A stretch of 64,000 nt of DNA from Cupriavidus sp. GTDB taxonomy: Bacteria > Pseudomonadota > Gammaproteobacteria > Burkholderiales > Burkholderiaceae. The stretch is taken from contig JAPSLP010000005.1 of NCBI GenBank assembly GCA_031180665.1, positions 1 to 64,000 of the forward strand, read 5' to 3'. This document shows positions 42,018 to 52,774 of this stretch, piece by piece. Made by a program: the position numbers and the translations under genes. Numbering within the stretch: position 1 is the stretch's first letter; each line of letters starts with the position of its first letter. The notes beneath the pieces were generated by a model, which saw only the letters and a list, made by a program, of their open reading frames with translations, made no database searches and was not told the DNA's origin.

Positions 42018-42845
42018 ATGACCTTCCCGACCCAGGATGCCGTGCGCGATCCCTTCGTGCTCTACGGCGAATCGTTTTCCTCGCGCCTGCTGCTGGGCAC
42101 GGCGCGCTATCCGTCTCCGGCCACGCTGCAATCCGCGGTCGACGCTGCACGGCCGGCCATGCTGACGGTGGCGCTGCGCCGCCAGGGCGCGGTCGGCGAC
42201 GGCGAAGGCGGCCAGGCCTTCTGGCAGATGCTCAAGTCGATGCAGGTGCCGGTGTTGCCCAATACCGCCGGCTGCATGGCGGCGCAGGAGGCGATCACCA
42301 CCGCGATGATGGCACGCGAAGTGTTCGAGACCGACTGGATCAAGCTGGAGCTGGTCGGCGACGACTACACGCTGCAGCCCGACACGCTGAACCTGCCGGC
42401 GGTCGCCGAGACGCTGATCAAGGAAGGCTTCAAGGTGCTGCCGTATTGCACCGAGGACCTGGTGCTGTGCCGCCGCCTGCTCGACGCGGGCTGCCAGGCG
42501 CTGATGCCCTGGGCCGCGCCGATCGGCACCGGCAAGGGCGCGGTCAATCCGCATGCGATGCGGGTGCTGCGCGATCGCCTGCCCGACACGCCGCTGATCG
42601 TCGACGCGGGCCTGGGCCTGCCCTCGCATGCGGCGCAGGTGCTCGAATGGGGCTACGACGGCGTGCTGCTGAACACCGCGGTGGCGCAGGCCGCCTATCC
42701 GATCGAGATGGCGCGCGCCTTCGCGCGTGCCGTCGAAGCGGGGCGCCTGGCCTATCTGGCCGGACCGATGCCCGAGCGCGAGATCGCCCAGGCCAGCACG
42801 CCGGTGGTCGGCATGCCGTTCTGGCACGCACAGGAGCCCGCATGA
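42018..42845 (+). CDS. thiG: Thiazole synthase ThiG
   Basis: A 275-aa TIM-barrel enzyme building the thiazole phosphate from DXP, ThiS thiocarboxylate and dehydroglycine. The Schiff-base Lys lies in WIKLELVGD, with LPNTAGC and PIGTGKG also conserved. Its stop overlaps the thiE start (ATGA). Confidence 0.96.
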   Translation: MTFPTQDAVRDPFVLYGESFSSRLLLGTARYPSPATLQSAVDAARPAMLTVALRRQGAVGDGEGGQAFWQMLKSMQVPVLPNTAGCMAAQEAITTAMMAREVFETDWIKLELVGDDYTLQPDTLNLPAVAETLIKEGFKVLPYCTEDLVLCRRLLDAGCQALMPWAAPIGTGKGAVNPHAMRVLRDRLPDTPLIVDAGLGLPSHAAQVLEWGYDGVLLNTAVAQAAYPIEMARAFARAVEAGRLAYLAGPMPEREIAQASTPVVGMPFWHAQEPA

Positions 42846-44011
42846 CGCGCCAACCGACGCCGATGCCGGTCGATACGGCACTGCAATCCGCGCTGGTGGC
42901 ACGCCATGGCGACACCTTCGGCGTGGCCGACCGCGGCTGGCGTGCCTGGCGGCTGCAGGACACGCTGACGGCCGATGCCGCCGAAACGCTGAGCCAGGCC
43001 GATCTGCTGCTGGCGGACGGCGAGGTCGATGCCGCGACGCTCGAACGCGTCGCCGCGCGTGGCGCGATGCTGATCCAGACCGAGCGCGAGGGCGGCCAGT
43101 GGATCGACACGGTGTGCTCGCCGATGGGGACCTGGGTGTTCGCCACGCAGGCCGATGCCAACGACGATGCCGCGCAATCGCCCGCCTTCGTCGCGACGCT
43201 GCTGGCCACCCTGGCGCTGCATTTCCCCGCGCACGATGCGCTGTGCCTGGCGCGCGCCTGGCAACCCGGCACGCTGGACTGGCCGGCCGATTTCGCCCGC
43301 TTCCCGCGCGTGCGGCACGCCGCGCTGGTCGCACCGGAGCAGTCGGTCGAACCGTTCGTGCCCTGCCCGGCGCGCCTCGGACTCTATGCCGTGGTGCCGA
43401 CCGCCGACTGGATCGAACGGTTGGTGCCGCTCGGCGTCCCGACCGTGCAGCTGCGCTTCAAGTCCGACGACACGGCCGCGGTGCGCGAGCAGATCGCCCG
43501 CTCGGCGGTGGCCGCGCGCGGCAGCCGCAGCCGGCTCTTCATCAACGACCATTGGCGCGCCGCGCTGGACTACCACGCCGCGCACCGCAACGACAGCGCG
43601 GGCAGCGGCATCTACGGCATCCACCTGGGCCAGGAAGACCTGGACGAAGCCGACCTGGACGCGCTGCGCGCCTCCGGCCTGCGGCTCGGCGTTTCCACGC
43701 ACGGCTATGCCGAGATGCTGCGCGTCGCGCCGCTGCGTCCCAGCTACCTGGCGCTCGGCGCCATCTTTCCGACCACCACCAAGGTGATGCCGACCCAGCC
43801 GCAAGGGCTCGGACGCTTCTACGCCTATGCCCGCCTGATGCGCGAGCAGGTGCCGGCGCTGGTGGGCATCGGCGGCGTCGACGCGGGCAATCTGCCACAG
43901 GTGCTGGAAGCCGGCGTCGGCAGCGCCGCCGTGGTGCGCGCGATCACCGAGGCGGCCGACGTGCCGGCGGCGGTGGCGCGGTTGATGACGGCATTCGACC
44001 AGGCGGACTGA
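42842..44011 (+). CDS. thiE: Thiamine-phosphate synthase ThiE with N-terminal extension
   Basis: A 389-aa protein, about 180 residues longer than standard ThiE (about 210 aa). The C-terminal half (from about residue 175) is the ThiE TIM barrel, with VQLRFK, LFINDHW, GIHLGQEDL, ALGAIFPTTTK and GIGGVDAGN, and couples HMP-PP to thiazole-P. The N-terminal half lacks a clear catalytic motif. Its segment AFVATLLATLALHFPAHDALCLARAW recalls the C-terminal helix of ribokinase-fold HMP kinases, so it may be a decayed ThiD-like domain (inference). Active ThiD is encoded separately at 53.5 kb. Confidence 0.9.
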   Translation: MTRQPTPMPVDTALQSALVARHGDTFGVADRGWRAWRLQDTLTADAAETLSQADLLLADGEVDAATLERVAARGAMLIQTEREGGQWIDTVCSPMGTWVFATQADANDDAAQSPAFVATLLATLALHFPAHDALCLARAWQPGTLDWPADFARFPRVRHAALVAPEQSVEPFVPCPARLGLYAVVPTADWIERLVPLGVPTVQLRFKSDDTAAVREQIARSAVAARGSRSRLFINDHWRAALDYHAAHRNDSAGSGIYGIHLGQEDLDEADLDALRASGLRLGVSTHGYAEMLRVAPLRPSYLALGAIFPTTTKVMPTQPQGLGRFYAYARLMREQVPALVGIGGVDAGNLPQVLEAGVGSAAVVRAITEAADVPAAVARLMTAFDQAD

Positions 44012-44027
44012 GGCAACGCGGGCGTTG

Positions 44028-44056
44028 TATCCCCGGCGATTCCATCGCCGGGGATA
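44028..44056. terminator. Bidirectional hairpin between thiE and the sigma-54 activator gene
   Basis: A 12-bp perfect stem TATCCCCGGCGA/TCGCCGGGGATA with a 5-nt loop sits between convergent genes. No strong T tract, so it is a likely but unproven terminator. Confidence 0.6.
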
Positions 44057-44188
44057 GTGCTGTCACGGGCGCCGAGTGGTTGGATCGTGCAGAAAAAATA
44101 AACCAGGAGACGACTTCGGGAGAGGCGGGACTCGCCGCGCACGGACGGTGAATCGGCGCAGGGGCGCCGATGACCCGGGCGCGGCGCG

Positions 44189-46015
<1,827 letters not shown>

Positions 46016-46020
46016 AATCT

Positions 46021-46070
46021 GTCTCCGATGCGGACACTATTGTGTCCTGTTATGTCGTTGTGGCGGACAC
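46021..46070. promoter_or_regulatory. Upstream activator sites for the sigma-54 operon
   Basis: GGACAC-TATT-GTGTCC (46032-46047) is a perfect 6-bp inverted repeat. A second GGACAC lies at 46065-46070, 33 bp (three turns) from the first, and TGTC-N9-GACA overlaps it. The sites are about 75-110 bp from the -24 box, a normal enhancer distance for this promoter class. Confidence 0.65.
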
Positions 46071-46141
46071 CCTAACAGCCGCCTGCCTCTTGCGCAAGCA
46101 TTTCCCCAGGTAAATCAACGGCTTGCCGTGGCGACTGCGGC

Positions 46142-46157
46142 TGGCACGGTTGCTGCG
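46142..46157 (+). promoter_or_regulatory. Sigma-54 (-24/-12) promoter of the carboxylase operon
   Basis: TGGCACGGTTGCTGCG has the invariant GG (46143-46144) and GC (46155-46156) separated by exactly 10 bp, with a perfect TGGCACG -24 element. It points to the GTG start at 46199 and is opposite the sigma-54 activator gene. Confidence 0.85.
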
Positions 46158-46198
46158 CTGCTTGTCCCCCACAAGCAACAAGCAACAGGAGACAACGC

Positions 46199-47746
46199 GT
46201 GTCGTGGCAACCCGAAATCGATGAACTGGCCTACCGCCGCCAACTGGCGGCCCAACTGGGCGGGCCGGACAAGGTCCAGCGGCACAAGGACGCCGGCAAG
46301 CTGACGGTGCGCGAGCGCATCGATGCGCTGGCCGACCCGGGCTCCTTCCATGAGGTCGGCAGCCTGACCGGCAGCGGCCAGTACGACAGCAACGGCCGGC
46401 TGGTCGGCTTCACGCCGGCCAATCTGGTGATGGGGCGGGCCCGCGTCGACGGCCGCCCGGTGGTGCTGGTCGGCGACGACTTCACCGTGCGCGGCGGCGC
46501 CAACGACGGCGCGGTCGGCGACAAGCTGGTCCACGCCGAGAAGATGGCGCGCGACCTGCGGCTGCCGATGGTGCGGCTGGTGGACGGCACCGGCGGCGGC
46601 GGTTCCGTGCGCAATATCGAGACCAAGGGCCATACGCTGATCCCCACCATGAAGGTGTGGCAGCACGTGGTCGAGAACATGTCGCTGGTGCCGGTGGTGT
46701 CGCTGGCGCTGGGCTCGGTGGCAGGCATGGGCGCGGCGCGCGTCGCGGCCAGCCACTACTCGCTGATGGTCAAGGAGACCTCGCAGCTGTTCAATGCCGG
46801 CCCGCCGGTGGTCGCGCGCATCGGCCAGCATCTGACCAAGAACGAGCTGGGCGGCAGCCATATCCACACGCGCAACGGCGTGGTCGACGACGAGGTCGCC
46901 AGCGAGGAAGAAGCCTTCGCGCGTGCCCGCCAGTTCCTGTCGTATCTGCCGACCTCGGTGTTCGAGCTGCCGCCGCGCGCGGAGCCGACCGACGATCCGG
47001 CGCGCCGCGACGACTGGCTGCTGTCGGCGATCCCGCGCGACGGCCGCGCGGTCTACAAGATCCGCCCGATCGTGCAGACGCTGGTCGACGCGGGCTCCTT
47101 CTTCGAAATCGGCCGGCATTGGGGCCGGGCCATCGTCACGGGCCTGGCGCGCGTCGACGGCTGGCCGGTCGCGGTGGTGGCCAGCGACCCGTACTACTAC
47201 GGCGGCGGCTGGGACAGCGCGACCGCGGAGAAATTCACGCGCTTCGTCGACATGGCCGAGGCCTTCCATCTGCCGGTGATCAATCTGGTCGACATCGCCG
47301 GCTTCCAGATCGGGCTCGAGGCCGAGAAGGCGGGAACCATGCGCTACGGCGTGCGCGCGCTGTCGGCGGTCTATCAGGCCACGGTGCCGTGGTGCTCGGT
47401 GATCCTGCGGCGCGCCTACGGCGTCGCCGCTGCGGCGCATCAGCATATGGGCCGCTTCAATTTCCGCTATGCCTGGCCTTCGGGCAACTGGGGGTCGCTG
47501 CCGATCGAAGGCGGGCTCGAGGTCGCCTACAAGGCCGAGATCGAGGGCGCCGACGATCCGGTGCAGAAGCGCGCCGAAATCGAGCAGCGCGTGCGCAGCC
47601 TGACCTCGCCGTTCCGCAGCGCGGAGGCCTTCGTCATCGAAGACATCATCGATCCGCGCGATACGCGGGCGCTGCTGTGCGAGTTCGCCAACCTGGCGGC
47701 GCCGCTGCGCGAGGCGGGCGTGCGCCAGTTCGGCATCCGGCCATGA
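46199..47746 (+). CDS. Acyl-CoA carboxylase carboxyltransferase subunit (PccB-like)
   Basis: A 515-aa crotonase-fold carboxyltransferase of the propionyl/methylcrotonyl-CoA carboxylase beta type. N-terminal part: RHKDAGKLTVRERIDALADPGSFHEVG and the acyl-CoA-binding ALGSVAGMGAARVAASHYSLM. C-terminal part: NLVDIAGFQIGLEAE and CSVILRRAYG (oxyanion-type glycine-rich segments). It starts at a GTG with AGGAG 7 bp before it. First gene of the sigma-54 operon. The substrate is not evident; subunit context (split BC and BCCP) shows it is part of a three-piece carboxylase. Confidence 0.9.
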   Translation: MSWQPEIDELAYRRQLAAQLGGPDKVQRHKDAGKLTVRERIDALADPGSFHEVGSLTGSGQYDSNGRLVGFTPANLVMGRARVDGRPVVLVGDDFTVRGGANDGAVGDKLVHAEKMARDLRLPMVRLVDGTGGGGSVRNIETKGHTLIPTMKVWQHVVENMSLVPVVSLALGSVAGMGAARVAASHYSLMVKETSQLFNAGPPVVARIGQHLTKNELGGSHIHTRNGVVDDEVASEEEAFARARQFLSYLPTSVFELPPRAEPTDDPARRDDWLLSAIPRDGRAVYKIRPIVQTLVDAGSFFEIGRHWGRAIVTGLARVDGWPVAVVASDPYYYGGGWDSATAEKFTRFVDMAEAFHLPVINLVDIAGFQIGLEAEKAGTMRYGVRALSAVYQATVPWCSVILRRAYGVAAAAHQHMGRFNFRYAWPSGNWGSLPIEGGLEVAYKAEIEGADDPVQKRAEIEQRVRSLTSPFRSAEAFVIEDIIDPRDTRALLCEFANLAAPLREAGVRQFGIRP

Positions 47747-47783
47747 CGCCCGCACGGGGCGCGCCGGCGGCAACGCCAAGCGC

Positions 47784-47843
47784 AACCACGACAACGACAA
47801 CGACAACAACGACAACGACAACGACAACGACGACAGCGACAGC
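47784..47843 (+). repeat. ACAACG-type hexanucleotide repeat
   Basis: Imperfect repeats of ACAACG/ACGACA fill the gap between the carboxyltransferase and Bug genes, ending just before AAGGAG at 47851. The gap is purine/AC-rich on the coding strand and should be unstructured, favouring translation of the next gene. Confidence 0.85.
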
Positions 47844-47862
47844 CAACATCAAGGAGACCATC

Positions 47863-48876
47863 ATGAATCGAACCCACCGCCCCCTGCGGCGCACCACGCT
47901 GGCGCTGGCCGCGCTCGGCGCCATGGCCGCCGTGGCGACCGGATCGGCCATCGTGCCCGGCACCGCCGCCGCGCAGGAGAACTGGCCGAGCAAGCCGGTC
48001 ACCATCATCGTGCCGTTCCCGGCCGGCGGCATGACCGACCTGCTGGCACGCCGCATCGCCAAGGACATGGCCGTCGACCTGAAGCAGCCGGTCGTGGTCG
48101 AGAACCGCGCCGGCGCCAGCGGGCAGATCGGCACCGAGATGGTCGCGCGCGCCCGGCCGGACGGCTACACGCTGCTGGTCTCGGCGACGCACCACGTGAT
48201 CAACCCCGCGGTGCGCGGCACGCTGCCCTACGACGCCGCGAAGGATTTCACGCCGATCGCGCTGCTGGCGACCACACCCAACGTGCTGGTCGTCAACAAC
48301 AACATCCCGGCCTCGACGCTGCCCGAATTCCTCGCCTACGCGAAGAAGCAGAAAGAGGGGCTGTCGTTCGGCTCGTCGAGCATCGGTGGCGCGACCCACA
48401 TGTCGGGCGAGCTGCTCAAGCTGATGACCAAGGCGCCGATGGTCCATATCCCCTACAAGGGCGCCACGCCCGCGATGGCGGACCTGCTCGGCGGCCAGAT
48501 CCCGGCGCTGTTCCACGATGCGATGACGATGGCGCCGTACGTGAAGGACGGCAAGGTCAAGGCGATCGGCATGACCTCGGCCAGGCGCAGCGACGCGCTG
48601 CCGAATGTGCCGACCATCGCGGAGCAGGGCGTGGCCGGCTACGAGGCCACCACCTGGATCGGCTTCTACGGCCCGGCCAACCTGCCCAGGCCGATCGTCG
48701 ACCGGCTCAACCGCGAGGCGGTCAAGAGCATGAACGCGCCGGACTCGAAGGCAAGCCTCGCCCAGTCGGCCACCACGCCGGGCACGATGTCGGCCGAGCA
48801 GTTCGGCGGCTTCGTGCAGGCCGAGCTCGCCAAGTGGAAGCGCGTGGCCAGCGAAGCCAAGGTCAAGGTGGAATGA
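47863..48876 (+). CDS. Bug-family periplasmic solute receptor
   Basis: A 337-aa exported Bug/TctC protein. Signal peptide ends near TAAAQ-ENWP. Family segments are KPVTIIVPFPAGGMTD and PYKGATPAMADLLGGQI. AAGGAG precedes the ATG. It lies inside the carboxylase operon, so it probably delivers or senses the carboxylate that the operon metabolises (inference). No cognate TctAB permease is encoded in the window. Confidence 0.92.
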   Translation: MNRTHRPLRRTTLALAALGAMAAVATGSAIVPGTAAAQENWPSKPVTIIVPFPAGGMTDLLARRIAKDMAVDLKQPVVVENRAGASGQIGTEMVARARPDGYTLLVSATHHVINPAVRGTLPYDAAKDFTPIALLATTPNVLVVNNNIPASTLPEFLAYAKKQKEGLSFGSSSIGGATHMSGELLKLMTKAPMVHIPYKGATPAMADLLGGQIPALFHDAMTMAPYVKDGKVKAIGMTSARRSDALPNVPTIAEQGVAGYEATTWIGFYGPANLPRPIVDRLNREAVKSMNAPDSKASLAQSATTPGTMSAEQFGGFVQAELAKWKRVASEAKVKVE

Positions 48877-48880
48877 CGCG

Positions 48881-51127
48881 ATGACCGATCTTCATGCCAA
48901 TGCTGCGGCGCCGGTCGACGACGGCAGCGCGCTGCTGTCGCTGCTGTCGCCGCGCTCGGTGGCCGTGCTGGGCGCTTCCGACAACGCGGTCAAGGCCGGC
49001 GGCCGGCCGATCGACTACATGCGCCGGCATGGCTTTGCCGGTGCGATCTATCCGGTCAATCCGAATCGCGCGACGATCCAGGGGCTGACCGCCTATCCGT
49101 CGCTGGACGCCTTGCCGGCCGCGCCGGATCTGGTCGTGGTGAGCGTGCCAGGTTCGGAGGTCGAGCAGGCCATCGACCGGTGCCTGGCGATCGGCGCGCG
49201 CGGCGCGGTGATCTATTCCTCGGGCTTCGCCGAACTGGGCGAGGCGGGCGCGGCGCAGCAGCGGCGGCTGGTCGAGCGGGCGCGCGCCGGCGGTCTGCGG
49301 CTGTTCGGTCCGAACACGCAGGGCCTGGCCAATTTCGCCAGCGGCGCGATCGCGCATTTCTCGACGATGATCAACGAGGAGGCGGGCCAGGACGGTCCGG
49401 TCGCCATCGTCAGCCAGAGCGGCGCGGGCTCGGCCATCGTCTACGGCGGGCTGCGCCGCAATGGCATCGGCGTGCGCTATATGGTCGCCACCGGCAACGA
49501 GGCCGACGTCAGCGCTGCCGAGGTGGTGCGCGCCGTGCTGCACGACCAGCAGGTGCGGGTGGTGCTGCTCTATATCGAGTCGCTGCGCGATCCACAGGTG
49601 CTGGCGCACGCCGCGCGGCTGGCGCACGAGCGCGACGTGCCGATCCTCGCCGTCAAGGCGGGCCGCACCCGCGCCGGTCAACTGACGGCAAGCTCGCACA
49701 CCGGCGCGCTGGCCGGCGAGGACGCGCTCGCCGATGCCTTCCTGCGCCGGCATGGCATCGTCCGCGTGGCCGACTTCCGCGAGCTCGCCGAATACTGCCA
49801 GGTCTTCGTCGGCGGCCAGCGGCCGCGCGGCGATGGCGTGGTGGCGATCAGCAATTCGGGCGCGACCTGCGTGTTGGCGGCCGATGCGGCCGAGGACGAA
49901 GGGCTGCGCCTGGTCGAGTTCGACGCGGCCGGCACCGAGGCGTTGCGCGCCGTGCTGCCGGGCTACGTCAGCGCCCGCAATCCGATCGACATGACCACCG
50001 CGCTGCTGGGCCAGCCGCAGATCTTCGGCCGCACGCTCGACGCGGTGGCCGCGCGCGGCGCCGCCGACATGATCCACGTCGGCTTTCCGATCGGCGGCGA
50101 AGGCTACGACTTCGACGATTTCTCCGCGCAGACCGGGCGCTTTGCCTCGGCCAGCGGCGTGCCGGTCGTCGTCAGCGCCAATCAGGAGTGGGTCGCGCAG
50201 GCATTCCGCCAGCATGGCGTGCCGGTGTTCGACAGCGAGCGCGCGGCCATGCGCGCGCTGGGGATGCTGTCGCGCTATGTGCAGGCGCGCGCCGCGGTGC
50301 TGGCGGCGCCGGCGGTGCCGACGGAGGCACCGATGGCGGCACCAGCGGCGGCACCAGCGGCGGCACCAGCGGCGGCACCAGCGGAGGCACCGGCGGCACC
50401 GGTTTCGATGAGCCATGCGGTGGCCTCGTCGACCGTTGCGCTCGACGAAGTGCAAAGCCTCGCGCAACTGGCCGCGGCCGGGTTGCCGGCCGTGGCTCAT
50501 CGCCTGTGCCGCGACCGCGAGCAGGTGCGGCGCGCCGTCGCCCAGCTGGGTTTGCCGGTGGTCGCCAAGGGCGTGTCGGCGTCGATCACGCACAAGTCCG
50601 AATACGGGCTGGTGCGCCTCGGCCTCGACAGCGAGGAACGCGCGCTGGCCGCCTTCGACGAACTCGATGCCAGGCTGGCCTCGCTGGCCGCCGAGCAGGG
50701 CGTCGAGCATGGCGGCGTGCTGATCGCCCGTCAGCACAAGGGGGCGTTCGAACTCGCGGTCGGCGCGCATCGCGACCCGATCTACGGCCCGGTGGTGATG
50801 ATCGGGCAGGGCGGCGTGCTGGTCGAGGCGCTGGACGACGTGCAGTTCCTGCCCGCGCCGTTCTCGGCCGCGCAGGCGCGCGAGGCCATCGGCCGCCTGC
50901 ATATCGCCCGCGCGTTCGGCGCGGTGCGCGGCATGCCGGCGGTCGATGTCGGGCAGCTCGCTGCGATGCTGGTCGCGCTGGGCGACTGGTTTGCCCGCAG
51001 CGAAGCCGGACGCGCGGCTGAGTCGGTCGATGCCAATCCGGTGATCGTGCCGCGCGGCGACGCCGCCCCGGTGATCGTCGATGCCGTGGTGGTGCGGCGC
51101 GCCGGCGATGGCGAGGTGCAACGATGA
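48881..51127 (+). CDS. ADP-forming acyl-CoA synthetase (acetate-CoA ligase type)
   Basis: A 748-aa NDP-forming acyl-CoA synthetase with alpha and beta modules fused. The CoA-binding module begins LLSPRSVAVLGASDN; the phospho-His loop is ASSHTGALAGED. The ATP-grasp beta module follows (about residues 520-720, LPVVAKGVSASITHKSEYG). The two halves are joined by an Ala/Pro linker (about 475-505) encoded by 12-bp repeats. It would activate an organic acid to its CoA ester using ATP. Start ATG is 4 bp after the Bug stop codon; its own stop overlaps the biotin carboxylase start. Confidence 0.9.
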   Translation: MTDLHANAAAPVDDGSALLSLLSPRSVAVLGASDNAVKAGGRPIDYMRRHGFAGAIYPVNPNRATIQGLTAYPSLDALPAAPDLVVVSVPGSEVEQAIDRCLAIGARGAVIYSSGFAELGEAGAAQQRRLVERARAGGLRLFGPNTQGLANFASGAIAHFSTMINEEAGQDGPVAIVSQSGAGSAIVYGGLRRNGIGVRYMVATGNEADVSAAEVVRAVLHDQQVRVVLLYIESLRDPQVLAHAARLAHERDVPILAVKAGRTRAGQLTASSHTGALAGEDALADAFLRRHGIVRVADFRELAEYCQVFVGGQRPRGDGVVAISNSGATCVLAADAAEDEGLRLVEFDAAGTEALRAVLPGYVSARNPIDMTTALLGQPQIFGRTLDAVAARGAADMIHVGFPIGGEGYDFDDFSAQTGRFASASGVPVVVSANQEWVAQAFRQHGVPVFDSERAAMRALGMLSRYVQARAAVLAAPAVPTEAPMAAPAAAPAAAPAAAPAEAPAAPVSMSHAVASSTVALDEVQSLAQLAAAGLPAVAHRLCRDREQVRRAVAQLGLPVVAKGVSASITHKSEYGLVRLGLDSEERALAAFDELDARLASLAAEQGVEHGGVLIARQHKGAFELAVGAHRDPIYGPVVMIGQGGVLVEALDDVQFLPAPFSAAQAREAIGRLHIARAFGAVRGMPAVDVGQLAAMLVALGDWFARSEAGRAAESVDANPVIVPRGDAAPVIVDAVVVRRAGDGEVQR
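50337..50400 (+). repeat. 12-bp repeats coding the Ala-Pro linker
   Basis: Repeats of GGCGGCACCAGC (about five units) inside the synthetase gene encode Ala-Ala-Pro-Ala units between the CoA-binding and ATP-grasp halves. Confidence 0.85.
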
Positions 51128-52542
51128 CGCCCAAATTGCAGATCCGTCCGCTGCGCCGCGTGCTGGTCGCCAACCGCGGCGCGGTGGCCGCGCGCATCCT
51201 GCGCGCGCTGAACGCGCAGGGCATCGAGTCGATCGCGGTCTATTCCGACGCCGATGCCGAGGCGCCCTACCTGCAGCAGGCCACGGTGCGCGTGCGACTG
51301 GGCGAGGCGCCGCCGCTGCAGAGCTATCTGAACCAGGACGCGCTGCTGCAGATTGCGCGCGAGCATGGGGCCGACGGCGTGCATCCGGGCTACGGCTTCC
51401 TGTCGGAGCACGCCGGCTTTGCCGGGCGCGTGGAGGCGGCGGGCCTGTGTTTCATCGGCCCGTCCTCGCGCTGGATCCGCCGGCTCGGCCACAAGACCGA
51501 GGCGCGCGCGCTGATGGCGACCCACGGCATGCCGATGACGCCGAGCAGCGCCGTGCTGCCCGACGATCCGGAGGTCGTCGCCGGGGCCGCCGCGCGCATC
51601 GGCTATCCGGTGCTGATCAAGCCGGCCGGTGGCGGCGGTGGCATCGGCATGCTGCCGGCGCGCGACGAGAGCGAACTGGCCACGGCATGGCAGCGGGCGC
51701 GCTCGGTCGCGCAGCGCAGCTTCGGCCAGGCCGAGCTGTATCTGGAGAAGCTGATCGAACGGCCGCGCCATATCGAGTTCCAGGTGCTGGCCGACCGCTA
51801 CGGCGGCGTGCGGGTGCTCGGCGAGCGCGACTGCTCGGTGCAGCGGCGCCATCAGAAGGTCATCGAGGAGGCGCGCGCGCCCAACGTGCCGGCCGACGAG
51901 ATCGACGCGATGGCGAAGCGGCTCGCTACGCTGCTGGCGACGCTGGGCTACGACGTGATCGGCACCGTCGAGATGCTGTACACGCCGGCGACCGGCTTCG
52001 TCTTCCTCGAACTCAATACGCGCTTGCAGGTCGAGCATGCGGTCACCGAGCAGGTCACCGGCGTCGATATCGTCGCGGCGCAGTTGCGGCTGGCGCGCGG
52101 CGAGCCGATCGAGGCGGTGTTGCCGGCGCCGGTTCGGCTGCGCGGCCATGCGATCGAGGCGCGGGTCTATGCGGAGGATCCGGTGCGCTTCCTGCCGTCG
52201 CCCGGGCCGCTGACCGTGTATCGGCCGCCGGTGGGCGAGGGCGTGCGTGTCGAGACCGGCTATGCCGAAGGTGGCCGTGTCACCTCCTACTACGATCCGA
52301 TGCTGGCCAAGGTGATTGCCACCGGCGCCGATCGCGCCCAGGCCATCGCGCGGCTGCGCGCGGCGCTGGACGCCTTCGCCATCGAGGGCGTCAAGACCAA
52401 TATCCCTTTCATCCAGCGGGTGCTGGCCGACGACGATTTCGTCGCCGGGCGCATCGATACCGGCCTCGCGCAGCGCGTGCTGGCCGGCGGCACGATGGCT
52501 GCCGCGCAGGCGCAGGCACCCGTCTCCACCCCGACAACCTGA
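51124..52542 (+). CDS. Biotin carboxylase subunit
   Basis: A 472-aa ATP-grasp biotin carboxylase. Conserved parts: VLVANRGAVAARILRAL, GVHPGYGFLSEHAGFA, KPAGGGGGIGM (ATP loop), RDCSVQRRHQKVIEEAR and FLELNTRLQVEHAVTE. It has no C-terminal biotin domain; the carrier is the next gene. Stop/start overlap ATGA with the upstream synthetase gene. It carboxylates biotin for the PccB-like subunit. Confidence 0.94.
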   Translation: MTPKLQIRPLRRVLVANRGAVAARILRALNAQGIESIAVYSDADAEAPYLQQATVRVRLGEAPPLQSYLNQDALLQIAREHGADGVHPGYGFLSEHAGFAGRVEAAGLCFIGPSSRWIRRLGHKTEARALMATHGMPMTPSSAVLPDDPEVVAGAAARIGYPVLIKPAGGGGGIGMLPARDESELATAWQRARSVAQRSFGQAELYLEKLIERPRHIEFQVLADRYGGVRVLGERDCSVQRRHQKVIEEARAPNVPADEIDAMAKRLATLLATLGYDVIGTVEMLYTPATGFVFLELNTRLQVEHAVTEQVTGVDIVAAQLRLARGEPIEAVLPAPVRLRGHAIEARVYAEDPVRFLPSPGPLTVYRPPVGEGVRVETGYAEGGRVTSYYDPMLAKVIATGADRAQAIARLRAALDAFAIEGVKTNIPFIQRVLADDDFVAGRIDTGLAQRVLAGGTMAAAQAQAPVSTPTT

Positions 52543-52557
52543 TCCCCGGAGTCCCCC

Positions 52558-52770
52558 ATGAAGCAAATCGAAGCGGCCGTCGCCGGCCATGTCTGCGCCG
52601 TCGACGTGCAAGTTGGCGCTACCATTGCGGCCGGCGATGCCGTGATGACCATCGAGTCGATGAAGATGGAAATCCCGCTCGAATCCGAGCAGGCCGGCGT
52701 CGTCAAGGCCATCCTGGTGCAACCCGGCGATGCGGTCGCCGAGGGCCAGGTCGTGATCGAACTCGAGTAA
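52558..52770 (+). CDS. Biotin carboxyl carrier protein (biotinyl domain)
   Basis: A 70-aa stand-alone biotinyl-lipoyl domain. The biotinylation site is ESMKMEIP (Lys at about residue 38), surrounded by the usual hammerhead fold. It is one of the smallest carriers possible and completes the split BC-BCCP-CT enzyme. 15 bp after the carboxylase. Confidence 0.94.
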   Translation: MKQIEAAVAGHVCAVDVQVGATIAAGDAVMTIESMKMEIPLESEQAGVVKAILVQPGDAVAEGQVVIELE

Positions 52771-52774
52771 GGAA

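Noticed and set aside
48863..51121. A 752-aa antisense frame opposite the CoA synthetase gene
   Set aside because: Same GC artefact; no start signal or motifs.
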